NCBI GenBank assembly: GCA_021234155.1 | Contig: JAJEKV010000086.1 | Location: 4,570,257-4,634,256, forward strand | DNA: 64,000 nt | Source of the DNA: Isoetes taiwanensis | Lineage: Eukaryota; Streptophyta; Lycopodiopsida; Isoetales; Isoetaceae | Direction of reading: 5' to 3' | Shown: piece by piece, positions 11,179 to 20,692 of the stretch | Numbering within the stretch: position 1 is the stretch's first letter | How the letters are laid out: every line of letters starts with the position of its first letter | Made by a program: the position numbers and the translations under genes | The notes under the pieces: model-generated | Told to the model about the DNA's origin: nothing | The model's database searches: none | The model's input: only the letters and a program-made list of their open reading frames with translations

Positions 11179-11345
11179 AACACAAAACTCCCCACAGCTT
11201 CACCAATTTTTTCTATTTCCAGCTCAGGAATTGGTAGTGGGAGCTGTCCATCCAAAACGTTCACAACCGAAACAACCACCATACCCTCTGGGACAATCAA
11301 ATTGTGAATTGTGGACTCTTCCTTCTGGCACCTTTTTCTCCAGCA
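11169..11345 (-). CDS. probable upstream exon of the element 1 transposase
   Basis: In a frame different from the 938-codon frame, this segment encodes ESTIHNLIVPEGMVVVSV, then LPLPIPELE and IGEAVGSFVLWYK. That pattern resembles a domain found N-terminal to transposon proteins in plants (DUF8039-like, from memory: a conserved small beta domain ending in A-G-S-F-V-x-W). It abuts the main frame at a GTACAAG/AAAATGAG junction where one missing base would join WYK to ENETNH. Either a single-base deletion separates them or an intron I cannot place does. The 126-codon frame at 11224-11604 overlaps this in another phase and is probably not coding. Confidence 0.4.
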
Positions 11346-11394
11346 GATAAAGTGAGATTACATCCGCCATCCTATAAACAAGAGATCGTGAACG

Positions 11395-11406
11395 TCGCGG
11401 CCGCGA
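11395..11406. repeat. element 1 palindrome TCGCGGCCGCGA
   Basis: A 12-bp core of the element 1 palindrome in the 5' part of the transposase transcription unit. Degenerate relatives are at 11521-11530 and 11693-11700, inside the long inverted repeat. Confidence 0.7.
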
Positions 11407-11504
11407 TGTTTGTAAGCAAATAGAGGTATGTTTTAAAAGTTCTAGCACAAGACGACAATTGGGAAGTAAAAAAATGCTAAGGACTTTCGCCACCGCGTTC
11501 TTAT

Positions 11505-11714
11505 CGAGCATTGGCAAGAACGCGGTCGCGCTTTCTGCAACCATCCACAATAGCTGTTTACTTAAGAACTCGGATATATCTTTCTCTCGGAGTCGAAAAC
11601 ACATGTCGAGATTAGCATGTGGTTTCGACTCATACTGATAAAGATATCAGAGTTCTTAACTAAATAGCAAGTGTAGATGGTTGCAGAAAGCGCGATCGCG
11701 ATCTCGGCGAGCAC
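11505..11714. repeat. long inverted repeat, arms of about 105 bp
   Basis: The left arm (about 11505-11609) and right arm (about 11612-11714) are imperfect reverse complements, for example GCTTTCTGCAACCATC on the left against GATGGTTGCAGAAAGC on the right, and CTTAAGAACTC against GAGTTCTTAA. A transcript would fold into a long hairpin. Its place in the 5' region of the transposase gene makes it a possible source of small RNAs against the element. Confidence 0.7.
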
Positions 11715-12906
11715 TAGAGTTATAGCAGTGACTTCGACACTAAAGCATTACTCTTACCTCACAGAGCTCGAAATGGTGGCATGAACGTCTCCTTGTAGCC
11801 AATGACCCGTCAGAAGCTGCAGTGCCACCAAAACATGTTTTGTGTCATCCCCAAGCAGAAAGAAAGCATATATTTGAAACACGTGAAAATTGTATAATAA
11901 ACACAACATAGTGCACAGGTTTGCTGAGAACATCTATTATTAAATATTCTAATCCAAACTATCAGCAGGTATCTTATCAATCCATATATTATAGTGTACT
12001 TTCAGTAGAATCAATTCAATGCCGAGAACCCTGCAAGGAAACATTCTTTAAGGATGAATTATGTATTATTGATCATGAACTATCAGCGCATTCTTAACAG
12101 GTAGTAGTTATCAATAAAATTTATTGGAACATTAACTTTCAGTTCACTTCACTGAGAGATAGGCATCAGGATAGCCCTTTTACCTCGCCCAAAAGACAAA
12201 AGTCGATGCAGTGGAAGAAATCGAAATGTATATAGTGGCGCAGTGCAAGCGGATTATCAGCGCCTTTGTCAGCGCCTTCAATTGATGCGGGATTCTGCAG
12301 CAAAACCTTGGGAGAACATGGCACAGCTTAGGCGCAGCTCGAGCGTCTCTGAGATCTTGCAAAACAAACAAATTTGAATTGGCTTTTCCCGCTTTCACCC
12401 TAAATGTTTGTTACCGAATTCAAATTTTCCTGTCGCTGTCCATCCGTAATCTAGTGTCTTTTTCAGGCCTTTATGGCCGCTTAACATGTCAGGTTCAATT
12501 AATTAACTGACTGTACGCAAGAAATTTGAACGCGGACGTCAAAGTCGATAAAGAGCTCTAGTACGGATTGTGTGCTTTCTGTGCTGGGTATTTTCGCACG
12601 GATGCATTTATGGCCGCTAATCAATACAACCGGCCGGCCGGTAATTAATACAGCCGGCGTGTAATTAATGCGCCTGCCCGTACGGCATCATTATGGCTGG
12701 CACGACAATCATGGCATCATTATGGTTGGCGGGCATTTAATTTCCGCGGCCGCATTTTTATATAAATTTACGGCCGGCCATAGCATTCCAGAGAATTTCC
12801 AGCGCCCGCGAATTCTTCAAGCGCCTAGCGCCTTCGAGCTCTCAGCGTCTTAAAGAACCTCCCTTAAACAACCTGATTTTCGTACTCAGCTTGCGCCCGC
12901 GATCCC
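11715..12906. promoter_or_regulatory. divergent intergenic region of element 1
   Basis: No convincing exon is seen here. The part from 12540 to 12760 is rich in CCGGCC and repeated TAATTAAT-GC units. A TATATAAA at 12759-12766 serves the plus-strand gene. The promoter of the minus-strand transposase should lie in the first half but I cannot identify a TATA box for it. Confidence 0.4.
12759..12766 (+). promoter_or_regulatory. TATA box of the element 1 ParB-methyltransferase gene
   Basis: TATATAAA is placed 140 bases before the ATG at 12907. A palindrome-related CCGCGGCCGC (12744-12753) lies just upstream of it. Confidence 0.5.
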
Positions 12907-13023
12907 ATGGCACCTAAGGACTCCCTCAGAGAAGGTAAATCCTAACATTTCAGCTCACCAAGATCGCGGCCGTGATCTTGCTTATTAGATTTTGTTATGT
13001 TTTCATTACTGTAGCTGCTCCGC

Positions 13024-13290
13024 AGGATCGCGGCCGCGGTCTTGCTGAGCATAGGTTTTCTTTTCTTGCCCTGCTTAGCTGCCACACAACAACGCGGTCG
13101 CGATGGTGTCGAGTAGTAGTATAGTAGCTCGGGAGGATCGCGACCGCGGTCTTCGTGAGCAGAGATTTTATTTTCTTGCCCTGCTTAGCTGCTACACAAC
13201 ATCGCGGCCGCGATAGTGTGGAGTAGTAGTATAGTTGCTTGGAAGGATCGCGGCCGCGTTCTTGCTGAGCAGAGTTTTTCTTGCGGGCGC
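13024..13290 (+). repeat. 110-bp tandem repeat carrying palindromes, first intron
   Basis: Units start at 13024, 13134 and 13244 (the third partial). Each begins AGGATCGCGGCCGCG and full units carry a second palindrome about 65 bases later. Sites: 13026-13041, 13091-13104, 13136-13151, 13201-13214 (perfect ATCGCGGCCGCGAT), 13246-13260 and a degenerate one at 13284-13296. All lie between the first exon (ends 12934) and the next acceptor (13371), together with another site at 12962-12977. Confidence 0.85.
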
Positions 13291-14919
13291 GATCCTCTTG
13301 CGTAGTTTATATTTTTCGTTGTATAACATTATGCAGCCTATCAGGCACTCACCAGAGGTTTTTGTTTACAGCCCTCGCTCTATTTCGTGGACCGGATGTC
13401 GAACCCATCCGTATTATAACCCCCTCTAATGAAATGAAATGGTGTATAGAGATTGCACAAGCAATACCACACATTCGTGGCGACCGCAGAAAGGACCTGT
13501 GCCTGTTCCTGCGCACTTGAAAGAAAGCTGAGGACGTTGAACAAGTTGGCATAGTGGTGGCAATGTGGGAAGGCACGAAGAACAATGTGCAAGATGCTAT
13601 CATATGCAGCATCGAGGACACACACCAATTGCAGTTCCTGGAATACATTCTGAAATGGCGCAATTATGACCCATCTATGATGACATCCAGCAAGATGAAC
13701 AAGCCAGCCACAGGGAAAAACGTCCCAACATCAGCTAAGGGTTATGGCTGGGTGTTGCCATCTTACTCTCTCTTTGTCAGGTATAAAGGGAAACAGAGAC
13801 ATCTTGGTAGGGTTCTCGGCATGCAGAAATGGTTTGTCCACAGACAAGAAGCCTCCGAGCAGTGCTTTGAAAGCAGTTCGAGACGAGAAAATGCCCTCGG
13901 TGATGGACACCAATTGGCTCAGAGCCGTGGCCAAGAAAAAAAGTGTGAAGCCAATTGCTACTTTGGGAGAGCCTTCAGCATCAAAAAAAGTTGTTGAAGA
14001 ACCACAATCCACCATAAACCCCTCCGGTATTATTAATCCTACTCTTCCCCTTGCCTTAAAGGCCCCAGATAGCTCTACTGGTGGTGGCTTTATTCCAAAA
14101 AAAATTACTACTTTCAAAATAAACCTTCGAAATCTGAACACTGATGATAGCCCGCATTAAAAAAACCCCCCCTTCTGTTACGGAAGCCTCTTCTACTAAG
14201 TTATTGACATGGCCACACGCACCTGCCATTCCAATCGAGTTGAAGTTCAATCCAGAAGAGGAATGCAAGATGGCAGAGCAGACCACTCAAAAGCTTGAAC
14301 AATTTAAACGGTTTTACCCCTTAGGGGTTAACTGGTTTACCAAAATTTCTATTTTTGATTGTGAACCTGCACCAGCAAACCTGACACACCGAATGCGCTC
14401 AAATGACCATGTTCAAACTCTGGTTAAAAGTTTCAAGACATACCCAACAGAGGTCCTCACGCCTGCTGACGTCGTGCCATTTGACCCCATTACCAGGTAA
14501 CTGATTTTTTATCTTTGGGACATTCGTTGTTTAGAAATGACTTGAGGAGGGTGACATGGAGCAATCCAGAGGATTTAAAGGGCAAGAAATTTTACATTAT
14601 TTCTGGCAACCACAGTATTTGCGCGGCACAACTCCTTTGTTCGGTCGTCGGCCAGTTGGAGCAGCAACTAGAATTTGCTAAAGTATATGCTAGAAGAAGA
14701 TCGAGAGTGCTCAACGGAAATCTTACAGACAAGGAATATATAGAGTTGAGCATTCAATGCAATGAAGTAATTGCAAATACCGTCTACAGAGAGCCTCTAA
14801 TTGAAAAGCTGCAACAACTTCGTCATCAGCACAAGGCTTATGGTTGTCCTCCACAAGGACCGATAGGGACTGCTACAAGTTCAGCTTGGAAGGTATTTCT
14901 TCATTTTCTACTCACCAAC

Positions 14920-14933
14920 ATCGCGGCCGCGAT
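14920..14933. repeat. element 1 palindrome in a short intron
   Basis: A perfect ATCGCGGCCGCGAT within the 64-base intron 14893-14956. Both neighbouring exons are free of the motif. Confidence 0.85.
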
Positions 14934-16927
14934 CTTGATGACCTTTGCTTCTGCAGGACTTCCATGAAATTGCAACCACCACTTTGAAAGTGCAGGATCT
15001 TAAAGATGAAAAACAATTCATCTTTATGGATGAGAAGGTTTTCAAGAAGTTAATGGAAGTTGCCGGACTGTGGGTGAACCGTAAGCTCAGTGACGACCAT
15101 GGTGAGTTTCCGGACAAGCCATTTAAAGACTTCTTTAACAAGACCTGGCTCCAGTTGCTACGAGGTATGTCGAATGCAGAGGTGTCACAGCTGCTAGATG
15201 AAATTATAGAAGGCAAGACTTATTTAAAGGTGCAGTCAGGGTATAGCGGGAGATTTGATTGCAAACAACGGGCAACTGACATTAGAACCCTAACTTTTAT
15301 GAGGCACGAAATTTTATCTTATGCCACAAATTTGCTGCAAAAGAATTTCGATAGCTTCGAGGAATTGCTTCAGGCTTTTCCTGATTTGATGGAATAGAGA
15401 ATACTTGATATATCAGATACTGATACAGAGTACGTGAAGGCAAACTATAACAAGGATCATACACTAGGTAACCTGCCTGTAGCTTTTCTAGAGCCAATCA
15501 GAAATATTCTAAAGCCAGAAGAGGCTAGAAAAAGAAAAGAAAAGAAAAATATTGTCATAGCAGTGACAAAGGATGGCATCCCTACTTCCTCCCCAGTGTC
15601 AGAGAATGCCACATTGATATTTATTGACATCCGAGGGATCAACAAGGTATGGGATTGCAAGAAATACACAGACCTTTTTACAAGGATAGCTACCATGACT
15701 ACTGCAAAAGTTTATCACTTGGTTATTATCATGCGCTCTGTGAATTTGCCCAATTGCTTGTACAGTCAGAAGCAATTCGGGGAGGTGGCCATCTGTCTTT
15801 GGGTTCTTATGAAGAAATGGGTTGGGAGAGCAAACGAAGGGTGAAAGAGTATCAGTATTATGTTAGTCATATGTGCATTAACAGGAGTGGCGTTCGTGTA
15901 GCACCTGTGCAACCTGAGCTGGAGCTTCATCTATCTCCACACAGCAAGGCTCCTAAGCAAACACCATTGCCTCCAGTGCCGCTAACAGGTAATGAGGATG
16001 CCGATGACAAGATAAAAAAGAAGTTTCAAACTCTTTTTACATGCAAACCTAGATACAAATGGGCAGCAATGGAAGGAGATCTTGTGTTGAAATGCCAGCT
16101 GAAAACCTCATATGCCTATTATATTGTTGATCAGCTGGTGCCCACTGACGGTTGCATCCTGGATTTCTTTTCGGCTGGGACAGCTTCTCGTGTCGCTCTT
16201 ATGCAAGGCAAGAAGAGCATGGCCTTTGAAAGTTCAGGTAATGTGCCGTTTCCTGAGGTCCTTCTTGGAAACGCTTGATAAAATGGCCAGTCAAACTACT
16301 GAGGGATCTGAAGAAGAGGAAAAAGCAGAGAATGCAGAGGCTAATCCTTTGCTGCCCAACATCAGTATTACCCAAAACACAGATATATCAGGGTTGGATG
16401 CCATTTTGGATAACCTCGATGCTAAAGGCTACGAGGAGAGAATGCAAGAAACAAAGCGCTTGCTGGAATCGACGGAAAAAGGTATTGATGCCCTCGAACC
16501 TACTTTTCAAAAACTAGAGGCACTAAACCAGAAGCTTGATGTGTACATGCCATTCTTGACAGGCGAACATAAGTTTGAATACATAGGCGTACATCACATG
16601 GAAACAGACCAAGATGAGTCTGTTGGAACACAAGAGCATCAGGTACCCTGCAAGAAGCCGAAGATCTTTCATCCACACGAGATTGCTACTGAGTCAGAGA
16701 AGGAATGTATAGGCGTGATCAGTGCAGGGAATAGTGAAAACGTGGAGCCTGATTCACATGTGGAGCGCATCGCAAAGGCCATGGGCGTTGAAATTCCAAA
16801 GGTCACAGGTTATTCAGAGATGGACACAACACAAGCTATGGAATTGGGTAGAGCGCATGTCATCCGCATGGCCAATGAATTGGGTGTGATACCTGATAGT
16901 GTATCTGAAACACAATCAGAAGAATGA

Positions 16928-17412
16928 TAATTGCATCCCTATTGTACATTACATCCTTCAATGGAAATTTTTGTTTCAGGAATATGATTTACCATATCTT
17001 TTTGTCTTTACTATTACTTGGTGCATATTAAATGTTGAAAATAATCACGGCCGCGATCCTCTTTGGCAAATACATAGCTTTAAATAGTGAAATGTTTGTG
17101 CTATGCCTACTCCACTACACCTTTCCAGTACGTAATGCTCTCGTATGGTGTTAATAAAAAGCTCATTGTTTTGTCTCTTTTCAGCTGCGAAAGATCGCGT
17201 TCGCGATTCTTGCGATAACAACGAGCATTCCATACTACTACCTTCTACTCATGATGGACCTTTGCATGAGCAGTAAAAACTATATTTTTGAACAACGCCG
17301 AATCATTGGTAGAATTTCTACTAAAAAATGCCAACTTTTACTCAGTTGCTAGTAGTTTCTGCACTATATGGCTAACCAAGAACCTATTTCATGCTAAACG
17401 AGAATTCCAAAT
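16928..17412. other. right end of element 1, untranslated
   Basis: No gene. Contains two more palindrome copies, ATCACGGCCGCGAT at 17044-17057 and ATCGCGTTCGCGAT at 17194-17207, in what would be the 3' untranslated region or beyond. Confidence 0.6.
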
Positions 17413-17438
17413 TTCTCTAATTAATTAATTCATGCTTG
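17413..17438 (-). repeat. element 1 right terminal inverted repeat
   Basis: Ends TTAATTCATGCTT, the complement of the left end, followed by the duplicated target GAGT at 17439-17442. Confidence 0.9.
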
Positions 17439-17442
17439 AGTT

Positions 17443-20060
17443 GCCAAATTCAGGTAAAATTCTATAACTGAAGTCCAAGATAGTTTTAGAAATATTCTCA
17501 GGAAGCCAAATGACATATCAGCTTTTTTCTCTTCAAGTTATTCTGATCTTTTTGATGATAACGGCACAAAAGATGCCACTGACATTTCCAAGGCAAGCAA
17601 TTTCCACTATCTTATTGATAGAATCATCCCATCTGCCTCTCCCGTGAATGACAATAATATGATCCAAATTCCTTCTATAGATGAAATCTATGGTGTTCTT
17701 AAGAGTTTCAAGCATGCGAAATCCCCTAGTCTATGGATTCCCACCTGAATTTTATTTGCATTTCTGGGATATTATGAAGCATGATTTTATGGCTTTTATT
17801 AAAGGCTTTTGGTCGACTGGTTATCTTCATACCTCAACTGCTAGTGGTTTCATTACTTTGATTTCTAAAATTGATAAGCCTAACACTATGTCTGATTGGA
17901 GATCAATTTCTTCAATAAACACTACTTACAAAATTTGTGCCAAAATCATTGCTCTCAGAATCAAAGATCATCTTCGGAACTGCATTAATCTGCCTTTCTT
18001 CCTAATAGATTCATCTTAGAGAATTATATTGCTGTCATGGAGGGCCTTCTTGGAATAAGCTCTCTAATCAGAATTGCATCTTGCTTAAGCTTGATTTCTA
18101 GAAAGCTTTTGATATAATTAGGTGGGACTTCATTGTTTTTGCTGTGGGAAAACTTGGCTTTCAGCCTTCTCTTATCTGTCTTATTCTGGGATTGAATCAC
18201 TCAGCAACCTCGACTGTTTTGATTAATGGATCTCCTGGCCCTTTTTTCTCTCTTGCTAAGGTATCAGACAAGGTTGCCCTCTTGCTCCTTATCTCTTTAT
18301 TATGGTTACCGAATTGCTGGCTAGAGCTATCCTGCATCACCAAGAGAATAGTAAGATCATTGGCCTTAAAATTTCTAATAGCTCTAGATCCAACAACATC
18401 CTTCAATATGCAGATAATACCTTCTCATTTCTCAAGAATGATCCAAATAATATTTCAAACTTCCTTAATGTTATTGGTGATTTCTCTACTACTTCAGGGT
18501 GTTCACTTAAATCTTGAAAAGTGTACTATTATTGGGGATATTCCTGATAAGCAATTTGCTGGCATTAAGGTTATCAACACCACTCAAGCTTCCAAGCTTT
18601 TAGGCATGCCTTTGTCTCTGAATACTACTCTCAGGTCTTTGGGCTCCTATTGTTGACAAGATTCGTGCTAAACTTCACTCTTACAGGAATAGTCTTTCTC
18701 TAGCAGGCAGAATTGTTATTGCTAATAATGTTCTTGCTAGCTCACATGTTTATTTTTCCTCTGCTTTGGTGGCCCCAGCAAAGATATATAAGCAAATTGA
18801 GAAGATTATCAGAGATTTTATCTGGAATGGAAACCATATGGTAGATTGGGATTCCATTGTGAGAAAGAAGAAAGTTGGAGACCTCAATTCAAAGATCTTC
18901 ATAAGCAAGCTCAAGCTCTTGCTGGTAAATTCATATGAAAAGCTCTCAATGGTTCATTAAGCCCTGCCTCTATATTTGTAAATTACTGGTTAAATGCTAG
19001 CAAACCTCAGGGTCATCCTTCCATTCCTCACATGCTTCCAAATTCAGCTTTCTGTGATCTAAAGCCTGCTGCTAATATATCTCCCCTGATGAGGAATTCT
19101 ATTAAAGCCTGGAATAATATTTTTTCTGCTTTTTCTTATCCAAGTGTGTCTGACATTCACCTCAACATGCCAATCTTCTAGGCTCCTATCTTCAAGGATG
19201 ATGCAAATTATGTGCTTGCGATTAAACACCCTCAAATATACAAAAAATGGAGATCCTATGACCTGAATTTTATTGATCTCTGGAATATAGACAGGTGGAT
19301 TACCTGGTCTGCCTTAAAAAAGGGAATTAGAGGCACTAGCTCTGATAAGAAGATTTTATACCATATAAAGAAGGTGATTGGTAATTTAAGGCCTACTCCA
19401 TCTACTAATGATTTTCATTGGCAGTTGAACAGAAAATATATGTTATAAAGTTAGCACCCTATATGATTTTCTTAACCATAAGATGAATCCAGGGAAAGTC
19501 TCTTTGAGCTGGAGTCTTAGTACAGATACTTCTAAGTCTCTTATTCATAATGTGTGGAACTCCTATTGCTCTAAGAAGATCTCTTTCTTCATTTGGCTCT
19601 TAGCTAATAAAAGTGTTCCCTGTCTTCTTAATTTCTTCAATAGAGATCCAAACATTTCTTCTCTTTGTCCTCTTCTCTATAATGAGGTTGAGAGCATGGA
19701 GCATATCTTTTTTTGCTCGAAGCTTATGCCTTTTTGGAGGTGGTTTGAACTTTACTTTGGCCCCAAAGATAGATCCTCTATAATTAACTTCTTACAGACA
19801 ATTAACACTTGTACCAATACTATTGCCTTCATTGCTCTTTGGAATATCTGGAAATCGAGAAATAGATGTCTATATGGACACAAAAGATTCTCTGTTACTT
19901 GGATTATTAGAATTAATTTCATATATGATTTTGAATTGGCTGCTACTGCCCATAGAAATATTGTTGCTGACAAATATGATAGGTGTTGGGATCGACATGG
20001 TTCATATGAAGGGTATTTCAATTTGTATAAATCAAACTTATCTTTTACAAGACACTAATA
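17443..20060 (+). mobile_element. L1-like LINE copy A, right part (reverse transcriptase remnants)
   Basis: Resumes the LINE at TTGCCAAATTCAGG. Broken frames encode reverse transcriptase pieces: IPTEFYLHF-like FPPEFYLHFWDIM near 17740, then TLISKIDKPN and TYKICAKIIALRIKDHL near 17870-17970, and further pieces to 18960. The C-terminal zinc-binding RT-associated region (zf-RVT type: VWNSYCSKKISFFIWLLANK, then EHIFFCSKL) is open at 19483-20058. The undisturbed sequence GATGAATCC at 19484-19490 is the empty site for element 2. The element is dead from several stops and shifts. Confidence 0.8.
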
Positions 20061-20635
20061 TTCCTTTATTCTAGGATATATGGAGCTGTGTCGAGGTCAC
20101 CCGGAAAGAAAATTTGACAGAGGCTCAGGTATGTATGAAGTCAAGCTATATGGAGATATCAGGCCACATGAACATCAAGTCAAATTCCCCCCTCATAATC
20201 ACTGGACAATAAGGCAGATGATCAAAGACAATGAAGTATCCAAGGCAAGAAAAAGGATTTGGGCTGCAACCTTCACTAAAGAAGTTTTTCAGATGGCTTG
20301 CATGTACTGGTTTATTCATAATCATCAGGAGTTCACAAAAGGCAATTTACCAAATACAGACAGTTATATTACACTCACAGGATGTTAGCAGACACATATG
20401 GTACATTTCTCTTATTAATGGTACAACAGGATTTCTATAGGCGGATTAGAGATCATATATGGATGGTTGATTCCTACATCATAGGCACTGTTGATAGTTT
20501 CACCATAAAATATAGCCAGTTGTTTAACTCTGCCTCAAACTCTGCTGATCCAAAAATTCCTACCATTTCCTCTACCAAAATTGATACCATAGCCTCCTCC
20601 TGGATGCATTAAGATCTTTTGGTTTTGCAGGTTAT
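20061..20635 (+). other. unidentified segment with a 102-codon frame
   Basis: Follows the LINE remnant. The frame at 20080-20388 (MELCRGHPERKFD..., then HEHQVKFPPHNHWTIRQ) looks protein-like, and TTCTAG before GATATATGG resembles an acceptor site, but I do not recognise the protein. It might be host sequence carried by a retroelement or part of a different element. Confidence 0.3.
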
Positions 20636-20692
20636 TGGTCTCCGTGGACGTTAAAAAAACTATTCTATTCTATTCTATTACAAGATCAGCTT
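20636..20692 (+). repeat. retroelement 3' end with (TTCTA)n tail
   Basis: TTGGTCTCCGTGGACG followed by TTAAAA and a TATTC microsatellite. The same end occurs at 46549-46593 and, with a TTCC tail, at 23877-23933. Confidence 0.7.

Larger units (their letters stand above)
12907..16927 (+). pseudogene. ParB-like / DNA methyltransferase-like gene of element 1, broken
   Basis: First exon MAPKDSLRE (12907-12934, donor GAAG|GTAAAT); acceptor at 13371 continues in phase with ALALFRGPDVEP. A ParB-like segment (LTHRMRSNDHVQTLVKSF, then FYIISGNHSICAA) spans 14144-14892. An intron at 14893-14956 (GTATTT..TGCAG) contains a palindrome. A middle region (14957-15640) leads to the methyltransferase remnant: IFIDIRG where element 2 has DIPYG, and ILDFFSAGTASRVAL where a SAM-binding motif I would read DxFxGxGTT. 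A coiled-coil-like tail ends at 16927. Lesions seen: TGA at 13518, shifts near 13860 and 14155 (AAAAAAACCCCCCC run), TAG at 15395, shifts near 15780-15850 and 16240-16275. Even if spliced around, the catalytic motifs are gone. It could survive as a DNA-binding protein, but decay is simpler. Confidence 0.65.
7129..17438. mobile_element. element 1: complete DNA transposon with transposase and ParB-methyltransferase genes
   Basis: A 10,310-bp unit bounded by terminal inverted repeats that begin AAGCATGA (7129-7154 and 17413-17438; 26 bp with three mismatches). It is flanked by a 4-bp direct duplication GAGT at 7125-7128 and 17439-17442. The uninterrupted target is visible in LINE copy B at 49820-49823 (TATAGAGTTGCC), so both ends and the duplication are confirmed by an empty site. 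Contents from left: two small tandem genes (plus strand), a large transposase-like gene (minus strand), a GC-rich intergenic region with a long inverted repeat, and a broken ParB-methyltransferase gene (plus strand). Palindromes of the type ATCGCGGCCGCGAT are scattered in its non-coding parts. Confidence 0.9.

Noticed and set aside
11224-11604. 126-codon minus-strand protein
   Set aside because: Its first part is formed by the long inverted repeat and its last part is out of phase with a better protein-like frame, so it is unlikely to be coding as a whole.
13026-13296. Regularly repeated palindromes as a CRISPR array
   Set aside because: No unique spacers of constant length, no cas genes and a eukaryotic context.
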